Shown here piece after piece: positions 49,824 to 60,421 of a stretch of 64,000 bases of DNA. Location of the stretch: NCBI GenBank assembly GCA_028872015.1, contig JAGWLO010000008.1:1-64000 (forward strand), in the 5' to 3' direction. The first letter of the stretch is position 1. Every line of letters begins with the position of its first letter. The notes below the pieces were generated by a model, which saw only the letters and a program-made list of their open reading frames with translations, was not told where the DNA came from and searched no databases. The position numbers were made by a program, and so were the translations under genes. The DNA is from Burkholderiales bacterium (lineage in GTDB: Bacteria; Pseudomonadota; Gammaproteobacteria; Burkholderiales; Burkholderiaceae_C).

Positions 49824-50540
49824 TTGAACCAGTTCGCCACCCTGCCGCCGCCACAGGCGCTCCGACTGGAGCAGGCCCGGCAGTTGCTGGCCCATTCGGG
49901 GCTGCACGCGCCGGTCGATGGCGACGGTGTCGCCGGGCTGCAGGCGCTGATCGATGCCCTGGTGGAGCTGTCCAGCCGAGATGCACTCACCGGCCTGGCC
50001 AACCGCCGCGCCTTCGACCTGGCGCTGCTGCGCGAGATCGACCGCGTGGCCCGCAGCGGCGAGCCGGCGCTGCTGCTGGCGCTGGACATCGACCACTTCA
50101 AGCGCATCAACGACCTGCGTGGCCACCAGGCCGGCGACCAGGTGCTGAAGTCCGTGGCCGCGGCCCTGCTGGACAGCGTGCGGCCGATGGACCTGGTGGC
50201 GCGCATCGGCGGCGAAGAGTTCGCCATCATCCTGCCCAACTGCCCCAACAGCTTCGGCCAGACCGTGGCCGAGCGGGTGCGGCGGCGCATCGAGGGCCTG
50301 TCGGTGGACGTGGGGCAGGGCCCGCCGATCGTGCTGACGGCCAGCGTGGGCGGCGCCTTCGCGCCGCAGTGGGTGCGCTCGACGCCGGCCCTGTGGCTCG
50401 AGCGCGCCGATCAGCAGCTGTACCTGGCCAAGGGCCAGGGCCGCAATCTCGTGCGCCTGGAGCCCAGCGCCGTGTCCGTGGTCAGCAACGAAGAGCGCCG
50501 GGCGCTCTTCGAGACCTCGCAGTTTCAGGATCTCGAATGA
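49824..50540 (+). CDS. Diguanylate cyclase (GGDEF) without membrane domain
   Basis: 238 residues from a TTG at 49824. The GGDEF domain spans about 50-220: RDALTGLANRRAFD near 52, ALDIDHFKRINDLRGHQAGDQVL near 86-108, and the active site GGEEF at 129-133. An RPMD inhibitory-site motif (RxxD) lies exactly five residues before GGEEF (120-123), so product feedback is likely. The N-terminal 50 residues form a helical tail with no sensor domain. It makes c-di-GMP. Its stop overlaps the FlhG-like gene start (ATGA), tying c-di-GMP to the flagellar/chemotaxis context. A TAGACT box at 49796-49801 may be the -10. Confidence 0.9.
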   Translation: MNQFATLPPPQALRLEQARQLLAHSGLHAPVDGDGVAGLQALIDALVELSSRDALTGLANRRAFDLALLREIDRVARSGEPALLLALDIDHFKRINDLRGHQAGDQVLKSVAAALLDSVRPMDLVARIGGEEFAIILPNCPNSFGQTVAERVRRRIEGLSVDVGQGPPIVLTASVGGAFAPQWVRSTPALWLERADQQLYLAKGQGRNLVRLEPSAVSVVSNEERRALFETSQFQDLE

Positions 50541-51316
50541 CGGAATCGAAGGCACAGGCGGTCACGTCCCGGATCATCGCGGTGACCAGTGGCAAGGGCG
50601 GCGTGGGCAAGACCTTCGTCGCCGCCAACCTGGCCGCGGCGCTGGCGCGCGGTGGTCGCAAGGTGCTGGTGCTGGATGCCGACCTGGGGCTGGCCAATCT
50701 CGACGTGGTGCTGAACCTGTACCCGAAGATCACGCTGCACGATGTGTTCACCGGCAAGCACACGCTGGCCGAGGCCATCCTGCCCGCGCCGGGCGGTTTC
50801 GAGGTACTGCTGGCGGGCTCGGGCATGGTCGAGTATTCGCGCATGACGCCCGAGCTGCGCGAGCAGCTGCAGGCCGTCATCGCCGAAGTCGCGCCCCGCT
50901 TCGACCATGTGCTGCTGGACACCGGTGCCGGCATCTCCGACGTGGTGCTCTACACCGTGTCGCTGGCCGGTGCGCTGCTGCTGGTGGTGACGCCCGAACC
51001 CACCTCGCTGACCGACGCCTACGCCACCATCAAGGTGCTGGCCACCACGCAGGGCCGGCGCCAGGTGGGCCTGGTCGTGAACCAGACGCGCCAGCCGGGC
51101 GAGGGCCGCAGCGTGCGCCAGCAGCTGCAGCAGGTGGTGGACCGCTATGTCAACCCCACGCTGACGAGCCCGGTGCGCATCGATCTGCTGGGCGAGGTGC
51201 CGCTGGACGGGGCGGTGCGCGAGAGCGTGCAGCGCCGCCAGCTGCTGCTGAACCTGCTGCCGGGCGCGCCTGCGGCCATCGGCATCGTCGGCGTCGCGAC
51301 GCGGCTGCTGGCGTGA
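50537..51316 (+). CDS. flhG: MinD/ParA-like ATPase, FlhG/YlxH type
   Basis: 259 residues. Deviant Walker A GKGGVGKT at 19-26, switch region VLVLDADLGLANLDVVLNL near 43-61, and a DHVLLDTGAGIS Walker B-like strand near 125. The sequence lacks the N-terminal DQA motif used by true FlhG to act on FlhF, so it is better called FlhG-like. FlhG proteins control flagellar number. The neighbours (cheB, cheD, cheR, a diguanylate cyclase) support a flagellar or motility link. The ATG overlaps the cyclase stop and its own stop overlaps the haemoglobin gene start (GTGA). Confidence 0.85.
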   Translation: MTESKAQAVTSRIIAVTSGKGGVGKTFVAANLAAALARGGRKVLVLDADLGLANLDVVLNLYPKITLHDVFTGKHTLAEAILPAPGGFEVLLAGSGMVEYSRMTPELREQLQAVIAEVAPRFDHVLLDTGAGISDVVLYTVSLAGALLLVVTPEPTSLTDAYATIKVLATTQGRRQVGLVVNQTRQPGEGRSVRQQLQQVVDRYVNPTLTSPVRIDLLGEVPLDGAVRESVQRRQLLLNLLPGAPAAIGIVGVATRLLA

Positions 51317-51738
51317 GCGGCCCGGCCGGGCAGGGCGGCGCCGAGCCGACCCCGTTTCAGCGCCTGGGCGGCGAGGCCGGCCTGCGCGCGCTGGTCGACC
51401 GCTTCTACGACCTGATGGATCTCGAGCCCTCGTACGCCCGGCTGCGCGCGCTGCACCCGCAAGCGTTGGAGGGCTCGCGCGACAAGCTGTTCTGGTTTCT
51501 CTGCGGCTGGCTGGGCGGCCCCGACCACTACCAGCAGCGCTTCGGCCATCCCATGCTGCGCGCCCGCCACCTGCCGTACGCCATCGGCCGCGTCGAGCGC
51601 GACCTGTGGCTGGCCTGCATGACCCAGGCCCTGCACGAGTGCCAGGTCGCCCCGGCGCTGGCGCAGCGCCTGGCCGAATCGTTCCACGGCACCGCCGACT
51701 GGATGCGCAACCGGCGCACCGAGGGCGAGGCTGGCTGA
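51313..51738 (+). CDS. glbO: Group II truncated haemoglobin
   Basis: 141 residues from GTG 51313, overlapping the previous stop. Fold signature: RLGGEAGLRALVDRFYDLMD with Tyr32 at the distal side, FLCGWLGGPDHYQQRFGHPMLRARH with the proximal haem-binding His86, and RDLWLACMTQAL with Trp99, the hallmark group II tryptophan. Such globins bind oxygen, nitric oxide or sulfide. The first 14 residues are a flexible lead. It is the third gene of a coupled trio with the cyclase and FlhG-like ATPase, so an oxygen or NO input to motility is a reasonable guess but not shown by sequence. Confidence 0.93.
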   Translation: MSGPAGQGGAEPTPFQRLGGEAGLRALVDRFYDLMDLEPSYARLRALHPQALEGSRDKLFWFLCGWLGGPDHYQQRFGHPMLRARHLPYAIGRVERDLWLACMTQALHECQVAPALAQRLAESFHGTADWMRNRRTEGEAG

Positions 51739-51756
51739 TCCGGGCCGACCCTGCCT

Positions 51757-52434
51757 TCAGCCGCCGCTGTCGCTGGCGCCGCCGCGGCCCGCCAGCAGCA
51801 CGATCAAGGCCCCGGCCCCGCCCAGCGGCGCGCTGGCCTGCGTGAAGGCGATCACGGCCTCGCTCTGGCCCAGCCAGCGCTGCACCTTGCCCTTGAGCAC
51901 GGGTTGCCGTCCCGGCGAGCCGTGCCCCTTGCCGTGAACCACGCGCAGGCAACGCTGGCCGCGCAGTGCCGCGCCCCGCACGAACGCGGCCAGGCTCTCG
52001 CGGGCTTCTTCCCGGCGCAGGCCGTGCAGGTCGAGCTCGGCCTGGATCGACCAGTGCCCGCGCCGCAGCCGCGTGACCACGTCGGTGCCCACGCCGGCGC
52101 GGCGGAAGCTCAGGCCATCGTCGGTGAGCAGCAGCGATTCGATGTCCACCTCGTCGGACATCGCCTCGGCCAGCGCGGCCTGCTCGTCCAGCTCACGCTG
52201 GCGGGGCAGCGGCGCCGGCCGTGGCCGCGCGGGCAGCGCCAGCCCGTGCGGCGGCAGCGGCGTCACCGCGCCCACGGCGTCGGCGAACTGGCGCTGGCGC
52301 CGCTGGGCTTCGGCGCGGGCGGCGCGCTGCCGCGCCGCCTGTTCGGCCGCTTCGCGCTCGCGCTGGCGCAGCGCGTCGCGCAGCGCGGCAAGCGCGGCCA
52401 GCCCGGACGGACGCGGTGGCCTGCGGGCCTTCAT
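51757..52434 (-). CDS. Smr-domain endonuclease-like protein
   Basis: 225 residues. The N-terminal 90 residues are a charged, Arg/Gln-rich helix ([25 protein letters not shown]). The Smr domain spans about 125-215: [21 protein letters not shown] and [14 protein letters not shown] with the conserved LDLHG and HGKG motifs. Smr domains of this stand-alone kind can nick DNA or RNA. The start ATG overlaps the radC stop by four bases (TCAT read on the plus strand), so the two are coupled. It converges on the haemoglobin gene with 18 bases between. Confidence 0.9.
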   Translation of the reverse strand: MKARRPPRPSGLAALAALRDALRQREREAAEQAARQRAARAEAQRRQRQFADAVGAVTPLPPHGLALPARPRPAPLPRQRELDEQAALAEAMSDEVDIESLLLTDDGLSFRRAGVGTDVVTRLRRGHWSIQAELDLHGLRREEARESLAAFVRGAALRGQRCLRVVHGKGHGSPGRQPVLKGKVQRWLGQSEAVIAFTQASAPLGGAGALIVLLAGRGGASDSGG

Positions 52435-53102
52435 CCGAGCAGCCCGCGCTCGGCCATCGAGACCACCTGGCCCTGGCCGACGACGATGTGGTCCAGCACC
52501 CGCACGTCCACCAGCTGCAGCGCGGCCTTCAGTGCCTGGGTCAGGAACTCGTCGGCGCGCGAGGGCTCGGCCACCCCCGAGGGATGGTTGTGCGCCAGCA
52601 CCACCGCGCCGGCGTTCAGCGCCAGCGCGCGCCTGACCACCTCGCGCGGGTGCACGCTGGTCTGCGTCAACGTGCCCTGGAACAGCTCTTCCAGCCGCAG
52701 CAGCCGGTGCTGGCTGTCGAGAAACAGGACCGCGAACACCTCGCGCTCGTGCCGGCCCAGCTGCAGCGCCAGGTAGTCCTTGACGCGGCCCGGATGGTCG
52801 AACACCGGCGCGGCCTGCAGCTGCTGCGCCAGCGCCCGGCGCGCCATCTCCACCACCGCCAGCAGCTCGGCCCGCTTGGCCGGGCCCAGGCCCTTGATCG
52901 CCGCCAGCCGCCCGGGCGGGGCGCTCAGCAGGCCGGCAAAGCCGCCGCACTCGTCCAGCACCTGGGCCGCCAGCGCGAACACGCCGTGGCCGCGGTAGCC
53001 GGTGCGCAGCAGCAAGGCCAGCAGCTCGCCGTCGGCCAGCGCCGCGGCGCCGCGGGCCAGCAGCTTCTCGCGCGGGCGCTGCTCGGGCGGCAGGTCCTTC
53101 AT
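52431..53102 (-). CDS. radC: RadC family JAMM/MPN protein
   Basis: 223 residues. A helix-hairpin-helix part is at about 45-75 ([23 protein letters not shown]), and the JAMM metal-site domain follows ([14 protein letters not shown] near 121, [22 protein letters not shown] near 150-172, then [11 protein letters not shown]). The HxHPSG and following Asp form the metal site. Despite the name, RadC's role in repair is doubtful; it may be a peptidase-like or regulatory enzyme. It starts at ATG 53102, 75 bases from the divergent isomerase gene, and is coupled to the Smr gene. Confidence 0.92.
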   Translation of the reverse strand: MKDLPPEQRPREKLLARGAAALADGELLALLLRTGYRGHGVFALAAQVLDECGGFAGLLSAPPGRLAAIKGLGPAKRAELLAVVEMARRALAQQLQAAPVFDHPGRVKDYLALQLGRHEREVFAVLFLDSQHRLLRLEELFQGTLTQTSVHPREVVRRALALNAGAVVLAHNHPSGVAEPSRADEFLTQALKAALQLVDVRVLDHIVVGQGQVVSMAERGLLG

Positions 53103-53177
53103 GGGCTCCCCGTAGAATCTGCGGCAGTCTATGCGACCCCTGCGCACCCCCTCGACCCCCTTCTGCAGACCCCTCCC

Positions 53178-53629
53178 GTGGACCCCAGCGCCAACCTCGT
53201 CCGGGCCGGCTCGTTCCTGACGCTGCACTACCGGCTGTCGGGGCCGGACGGGGCCGACGTGGTCAACACCTTCGACGCCCAGCCGGCCACGTTGTCGCTG
53301 GGCACGGGCCAGCTGGCGCCGGCGATCGAGGCGCACCTGATCGGCCTGCCCGAAGGGGCGCACCACACCTTCGAGCTGCCTGCCGGCGCCGCCTTCGGCC
53401 AGCGCAGCCCCGAGCTGCTGCAGCGCGTGAAGCTCAGCCTGCTGCGCGAGCTGGGCGAACCCGATGCCGAGTACGCGGTGGGCGACGTGGTCGAGTTCCC
53501 CACGCCCGACGGCGGCGGCACCTACGCCGGCGTGGTGCGCGAGCGGGGCGAAGGCTGGCTGCTGTTCGATTTCAACCATCCGCTGGCGGGCCGCCCGGTG
53601 CGCTTCGAAGTCCAGCTGCTGGGGGTGCT

Positions 53630-53633
<4 letters not shown>
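53178..53633 (+). CDS. slpA: FKBP-type peptidyl-prolyl isomerase, SlpA type
   Basis: 151 residues from GTG 53178. The small FKBP domain is interrupted by an insert-in-flap (about 70-125) as in SlyD/SlpA proteins: [43 protein letters not shown], then [19 protein letters not shown], and [18 protein letters not shown] at the end. It lacks the His-rich tail of SlyD, so SlpA fits better. The stop overlaps the ispH start (GTGA), the usual slpA-ispH arrangement in proteobacteria. A TAGAAT box at 53113-53118 may be its -10. Confidence 0.92.
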
Positions 53634-55997
<2,364 letters not shown>

Positions 55998-56083
55998 CCG
56001 GGTGATCCGCTAGAATCACGGGCTGCGTATGCGGCGCGACCCTGCTGCAAACGCGCTGCGTCCCCCGGGGCGCAGCCGACCCA

Positions 56084-56175
56084 GGAAAGGTGGCAGAGTG
56101 GTCGAATGCGCCGGACTCGAAATCCGGTGTACGGTTTCTACCGTACCGAGGGTTCGAATCCCTCCCTTTCCGCCA
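56084..56175 (+). tRNA. serU: tRNA-Ser(CGA)
   Basis: 92 bases including an encoded CCA (56173-56175). Acceptor stem GGAAAGG (56084-56090) pairs with CCTTTCC (56165-56171). Anticodon stem CCGGA/TCCGG encloses loop CTCGAAA with anticodon CGA at 56118-56120. A long variable arm (GTACGGTTTCTACCGTAC) and a GAGGG-TTCGAAT-CCCTC T-arm mark it as a class II serine tRNA. A TAGAAT box at 56011-56016 may be its -10. Confidence 0.97.
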
Positions 56176-56347
56176 AGTGCTTGTCGCGCACGTACCGAGT
56201 AGCACAAAAGTGACGGCGGGTGCGCAGGGCTGACCATGTCAGCGGGGGCTCGTTGCTACCCGGTCCTACCCAGCAGACGTCGGTTTCGCGCTGTCTCCGG
56301 CGCATCGCGCCGCAAAGACTGAATATCGAAACGAGAGCGCCGACTGC

Positions 56348-56611
56348 ATGCGCTCTGGCGCCAGCCCGGCCTTCAGGTCACTGCGTGAATCACGACCGGT
56401 CTCGATCGTCGACGTGCTGGAGCAAGCCGGGCTGGTCGCCACCGAGAAGGTCAGGCGGGTACGCAACTGCCGGCGCGGGCAGGGCGCGCTGGACGAGGAG
56501 TGGTCCTGGCTCGAGCGCTACCGCCGCATGTGGACGGCGCGCTTCGATGCGCCGGGCAAGGTGGTCGAGGAACTGAAACGCAAGGAGACAGACGATGGTC
56601 GAAAGCAGTGA
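56348..56611 (+). pseudogene. Truncated ArsR-family regulator
   Basis: 87 residues. Residues about 19-87 match the C-terminal half of ArsR regulators of the kind found beside SRPBCC genes: VDVLEQAGLVATEKVRRVRNC, then WSWLERYRRMWTARFDA. The N-terminal wing and most of the recognition helix are missing or scrambled (the HTH should precede VDVLEQAGLV, where only SRESRPVSI-like residues occur). It lies 172 bases from the tRNA-Ser gene, with no other gene between, so the missing part was probably lost at the junction. It overlaps the SRPBCC gene by 17 bases. DNA binding is unlikely. Confidence 0.7.
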
Positions 56612-57086
56612 GCCCACCGGCGCGAAGCATTCCACCTCGGCGGAGCGCAAGTCCGACCTCGAAGTGATCGTCAGGCGCAGCTTCGACGCGCCCGCGCGCT
56701 TGGTGTTCGAGGCTTGGACTCGGCCCGAGCTGTTCAGGCCGTGGTGGGTGCCGAAGTCATCCGGTCTCACGCTGTTGTCCCTGGACCAGGACGTACGCGT
56801 GGGCGGCGCCTACCGCCTTGTGTTCGACCTCGGCGACTCGAAGACGATGACCTTCTTCGGCACGTACATCGAGGTGACACCGCCGTCACGCCTGTCTTGG
56901 ACGAACGAGGAAAGCGACGACGGTGCCGTGACCACGGTGACGTTCGAGGAGCAGGACGGCCAGACGCACCTGACGTTCTCCGAGCGCTACCGGACGAAGG
57001 AAGCGCTCGACCGCAACATCGGGAGCACCGAGGGGCTGCCCGAACAGTTCGCGCAGCTGGATGCGCTGCTTTCCACGCTCGTCTGA
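56595..57086 (+). CDS. SRPBCC/AHSA1-like domain protein
   Basis: 163 residues. It has the AHSA1 family pattern: IVRRSFDAPARLVFEAWTRPELFRPWWVPK near 25-54, VGGAYRLVFDLGD, FFGTYIEVTPPSRLSWTNEE, a TTVTFEEQDGQTHLTFSERY strand pair and a C-terminal helix LPEQFAQLDALL. The fold binds hydrophobic ligands; many members sit in an ArsR-SRPBCC pair, as here, but the ArsR gene is truncated. The ATG at 56595 follows GGAGA at 56584-56588. It is inside the small islet between tRNA-Ser and its partial copy. Confidence 0.9.
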   Translation: MVESSEPTGAKHSTSAERKSDLEVIVRRSFDAPARLVFEAWTRPELFRPWWVPKSSGLTLLSLDQDVRVGGAYRLVFDLGDSKTMTFFGTYIEVTPPSRLSWTNEESDDGAVTTVTFEEQDGQTHLTFSERYRTKEALDRNIGSTEGLPEQFAQLDALLSTLV

Positions 57087-57258
57087 CAGCGATCGCTTCC
57101 TTCGAGGCGTCCCTTTGGCGGCGTGTCCCAGTCGCCGCTGTCGATGATCGGACGCTCCTCGCCGGCAGTGAGGTTCGACCGTTCGCCTACTGCCTACGCC
57201 TGAGTTCACACCCGGGCCCCTGAAGTCGCCGGGTGCCGGCTCAGGCTCCGAAAGCCGA

Positions 57259-58059
57259 TCAGGCCGGGGCGTACAACACGTTGATGCGCGCGACATACTT
57301 GGCCACCGGGCCGAGCACTTGGGCGCCGATGTGCAGCACCGACCCGGGGCCGAAGCCGTGGCGGAAGAACAGGGCACTGCCTTTGGACGGCGTCACGTCG
57401 TACACGCTGCCATCGGGTCGGAACAGCCGTGTCTGCCCGCCGCGGACACCGTCCTCGGGACCGTTGAGGTAGACGAGCATGGTCAGGCACGAGCGCACGG
57501 TCGGCCACTGCACCATCGTGCGACGGTCGTCGCTCAGCCCGAAGCCGGGCCAGTCGCCGTCGGTGTGCCGGTTGAAGATGTCGCCGTCATCGTAGCGGTA
57601 CATGTTCAGCCTCCGGCTCAGCCGCGGGTGCAAGCGCCAGCCGTCGATCTGCGCTGGCAGCAGGTGCTGCATGCGCTCGAACATCGGCTCGAGCAGCCCG
57701 GCGTCGGCGACCCAGTGCACTGACTTGTTCATCCGCATGCCCGGTGGCGTCTGGATGCCCGGCGCCTCGTCGTGGTAACCGAAGCGTTCGCTCGCCTCGA
57801 CGATCGCGTCGGCCTCGTCGGCATGAAGCAGGCCACGGATCTCGAACGCCAGCAGGCCGCCGAGATCGATCTCATGCCGCGTGGGCACCGGCGCGCCGTC
57901 GCGGCGCAGGACGAGCCGCGGCGCCTCCGTCGCGAAGGCGTGGATCGGGGTGTCGGGCACCACGCCGCCCATCGGCAAGGATCCTGGCAGCCGGGCGACC
58001 ACGCTGGCGGGCGGCCATGCGGACTCGGTCGTCGAGCTGTCGAGGGCGGGAGCGTGCAT
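57259..58059 (-). CDS. 2OG-Fe(II) oxygenase, prolyl 4-hydroxylase type
   Basis: 266 residues from ATG 58059; an inner ATG at 57972 would remove 29. The iron site is His165 and Asp167 in FNRHTDGD, with a distal His243 in VLHIGAQV, and YVARINVLY contains the residue that binds 2-oxoglutarate. SCLTMLVYLNGPEDGVRGGQTRLFRPDG in the middle is the usual double-stranded beta-helix core. It hydroxylates an unknown substrate. It lies in the islet, convergent with the SRPBCC gene, with a 172-base gap that holds nothing recognised. Its start is 113 bases from the tRNA-like remnant. Confidence 0.85.
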   Translation of the reverse strand: MHAPALDSSTTESAWPPASVVARLPGSLPMGGVVPDTPIHAFATEAPRLVLRRDGAPVPTRHEIDLGGLLAFEIRGLLHADEADAIVEASERFGYHDEAPGIQTPPGMRMNKSVHWVADAGLLEPMFERMQHLLPAQIDGWRLHPRLSRRLNMYRYDDGDIFNRHTDGDWPGFGLSDDRRTMVQWPTVRSCLTMLVYLNGPEDGVRGGQTRLFRPDGSVYDVTPSKGSALFFRHGFGPGSVLHIGAQVLGPVAKYVARINVLYAPA

Positions 58060-58171
58060 CGGAGCCGCGGTGGATCAGGGAGCTTCAAATGGTAGCGCAG
58101 CGCCAGGGGCCGGCTTGCCGATGTGCCCGATGGGCAAGGGCAGCCGCGCGAACGCTCCACGGGTCGATTTG

Positions 58172-58207
58172 CCGTACCGTGGGTTCGAAACCCTGCCTTT
58201 TCCGCCA
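58172..58207 (+). repeat. Degenerate copy of a tRNA-Ser 3' end
   Basis: CCGTACCG, GGGTTCGAA, CCCT and CCGCCA occur here in the order seen in the tRNA-Ser at 56142-56175. About four positions differ and one base is inserted; the T-stem is imperfect. It marks the right edge of a possible islet inserted at the tRNA gene. Confidence 0.65.
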
Positions 58208-58248
58208 GCGCCAGGCCCCCCCGGCGGGGAACACCCGAGCCGAGCGGC

Positions 58249-58878
58249 TCAGGCATCCAGCCACGCCCGCTGCGTGCCCAGGTTCAGCGACCAGCTGCCG
58301 TGCAGGTTCCAGACTTCGGAGCGGTAGACGGCCGGTCGCTCTTGCGCGTCGCCCGGCGGCGGGTCGGCCAGGCCTCGGGCGGCGGCGGCGTCGAGCTTGT
58401 GGGCGACGAGCCGGGCGCAGTGGTGCAATGCTTCCAGATCCCGGGTGTCGATGTCGGGCCGCGGCGCGGTGCTGAAGCAGCACAGGGTGCCGAAGATGCG
58501 GCCGTTGCCGAGCACGACGGGCGTGCCCAGGTGGGCGCCGATGCGAAACGGCATCGGCGGCAGGTCGACGCCGGGGTCGAGTGCGGCCACGTCGCGCACC
58601 AGCTCGGGCAGTCGGCCGTCGACCACGCGCTGGCAGAACGACAGTTCCAGGTCGTGGCCGGTGCCGGGCTCGACCGGCAGCGCGCCGGGGGCGCGGTCGA
58701 CGAATCGGAAGACGCGCTGCCCGCCGGTGAATTCGGCCACGAAGACGACGTCCAGCGCCAGCCGCTCGCGCAGCGCATGCAGCACGGACTCGACGACGCC
58801 GTCGGCCGTGGCGTCGGCGGCCAGCAGTTGCGACACCGCGGCGTGCAGGTCCTGGTGGTCACGGGTGGGAGTCGGCAT
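58249..58878 (-). CDS. GAF-domain protein
   Basis: 209 residues from ATG 58878, with AGGAGGAG upstream, a strong ribosome site. The GAF domain spans about 12-165: LAADATADGVVESVLHALRERLALDVVFVAEF, ELSFCQRVVDGRLPELVRDVAAL near 76, GAHLGTPVVLGNGRIFGTLCCFS near 114, and LEALHHCARLVAHKL. No output domain is attached. The last 40 residues include a WNLHGSWSLNLGTQRAW tail. GAF domains sense small molecules or redox state; the ligand is unknown. It lies at the right edge of the islet and is divergent from the small membrane protein at 58950. Confidence 0.88.
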   Translation of the reverse strand: MPTPTRDHQDLHAAVSQLLAADATADGVVESVLHALRERLALDVVFVAEFTGGQRVFRFVDRAPGALPVEPGTGHDLELSFCQRVVDGRLPELVRDVAALDPGVDLPPMPFRIGAHLGTPVVLGNGRIFGTLCCFSTAPRPDIDTRDLEALHHCARLVAHKLDAAAARGLADPPPGDAQERPAVYRSEVWNLHGSWSLNLGTQRAWLDA

Positions 58879-58949
58879 GCTGTTTCTCCTCCTGCCACGC
58901 ATCGTAGCGGCGTACCGGCCATGGCGTGCGCCGCCGCGATAATGCGTCG

Positions 58950-59165
58950 ATGACCGCGTTCTACTGGGTGATGGCCGTGCTGATCGTGGGCACTTTCGTG
59001 CCGTCGGCGCTGTACCTGCTGCTGTACCTGGTTACCGGCGAGGACGGCTCGATGCGGCGCGCGCGCGCGCTGTGGAGCTTCACGCGCGTGCTGACGTTGT
59101 TCGGCGTGAACCTGCTCATCTGGGGCCACGTCGTCGTCGGCTTGTGGCGCATCTGGTTCCGTTGA
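58950..59165 (+). CDS. Small two-helix membrane protein
   Basis: 71 residues. Two membrane helices are at about 4-28 (YWVMAVLIVGTFVPSALYLLL) and 46-67 (VLTLFGVNLLIWGHVVVGLW) with a charged loop GEDGSMRRARA between. No family recognised beyond a small membrane protein. The ATG at 58950 is 71 bases from the divergent GAF gene. No clear ribosome site is seen. The stop at 59163-59165 precedes a gap of about 190 bases before the lipoprotein gene. Confidence 0.7.
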   Translation: MTAFYWVMAVLIVGTFVPSALYLLLYLVTGEDGSMRRARALWSFTRVLTLFGVNLLIWGHVVVGLWRIWFR

Positions 59166-59357
59166 TCCCGCGCTGAGCCGGCGGCGCGGCGTCAGTCGTA
59201 GCTCGGGTTCATGGCCTGCCCACCGCCGGCCGGTGCCCGGCGCGCCGGCTCGAGCGTGGTCGCAGCGGCTGCTTCCAGGCAAGCACTGCAGCCCGAGCGC
59301 GGCCGGGTACCGCGGCACAATCCGGGCGTGCTGCTTCCATCATCCCGGCTCCGTGCC

Positions 59358-60296
59358 ATGCCCCGCCGCAGCGGCCGGCCGGCGCTGTGTCTGGCGCTCT
59401 CGCTGGCGCTGGCGGCCGGCGGTTGCGCCACCCGGGCCGCCGACGTGGCGCCCGCGCCCACCAACCCAGCCGAGTTCCTGGCCTGGGACTGCTCGCACAT
59501 CGACGACGAGCTCGATCGCGTGCAGCTGCATGCGGTGGACGTGGCCTATGCCGTCGACCAGCGCGCGGCCACCAACATCGTCGCCCTGGGCGTGGGCCTG
59601 TCGGTGTTCTGGCCGGCACTGGTGGCCATGCGGCCGGCGGGCCTGGACGCGGCCGAGCTGGCGCGGCTGAAGGGGCGCTTCGAGGCCCTGCATGCGGCGG
59701 CGCGCAGCAAGGGCTGCCCGCCCGCTGCCGACCGGCTCAGTGCGGCGCACGCCGCCGCACTGCCGCTGACCGTGGGCGACCGGCTGGTCTACGAAGACCG
59801 GCCGGGCCCGCACCGCGCCGCCGGCCAATGGGTGCTGCGGCTGACCGCCATCCACCGCGGCGAGCTCGACTACCGCGTGCTGGCGCCGCGCTCGCAGGCC
59901 GACGCGCCCGACCCGACCTGGCGCCAGGATCTGGTGGGCAACGTGCTGGCAGCGCCGCCGGGGGCGCTGCAATGGCCGCACCTGCTGCGCAGCGATCTGA
60001 AGCTGGGGGCGATCGTCGGCGGCGATCTCGGCGTCGCCGGCGATCCCTTCACGCACGCGCGCCTGCTGGGGCAGGTCGTGGCCGTGGGGCCGCAGGACGT
60101 GGCGGGGCGCCACTTCGACGCCGCCGTGGTCGAGCTGTTCGGCGACGCCCCCAGCGGCAATGCCAGCACCCGGGTCGAGGGCGCGATCGTGGTCGACCGC
60201 GTCAACGGCGTTCTGCTGCGGCTGGACCTGCGCAGCGCGAACCCGAGCTTTTCGCTGCAGCGGCGGCTGGTGCGGGTGGAGTCCGCCGGCGGCTGA
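59358..60296 (+). CDS. Putative lipoprotein of unknown function
   Basis: 312 residues from ATG 59358; the frame is open from 59211. The N-terminus MPRRSGRPALCLALSLALAAGGC has a lipobox with the likely lipidated Cys23. After it, an N-terminal helical part (FLAWDCSHIDDELDRVQLHA, then a hydrophobic IVALGVGLSVFWPALVAM stretch) leads to a mainly beta domain (LTVGDRLVYEDRPGP, GELDYRVLAPRS, HFDAAVVELFGD). No known domain is recognised. It is followed by a 125-base gap with a tandem GTCCGGGCC repeat (60317-60334), then the Spy-like gene. Confidence 0.75.
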   Translation: MPRRSGRPALCLALSLALAAGGCATRAADVAPAPTNPAEFLAWDCSHIDDELDRVQLHAVDVAYAVDQRAATNIVALGVGLSVFWPALVAMRPAGLDAAELARLKGRFEALHAAARSKGCPPAADRLSAAHAAALPLTVGDRLVYEDRPGPHRAAGQWVLRLTAIHRGELDYRVLAPRSQADAPDPTWRQDLVGNVLAAPPGALQWPHLLRSDLKLGAIVGGDLGVAGDPFTHARLLGQVVAVGPQDVAGRHFDAAVVELFGDAPSGNASTRVEGAIVVDRVNGVLLRLDLRSANPSFSLQRRLVRVESAGG

Positions 60297-60421
60297 GCCG
60301 CCCCGGCAGCCCCGGCCGTCCGGGCCGTCCGGGCCACACAGAACTTTACGCCCTGCCCACAGCGGCGACATGCGGCCGGCCGAGCATCCGGATCACTGTC
60401 ACTGCCGGATCAGGAACCGTG

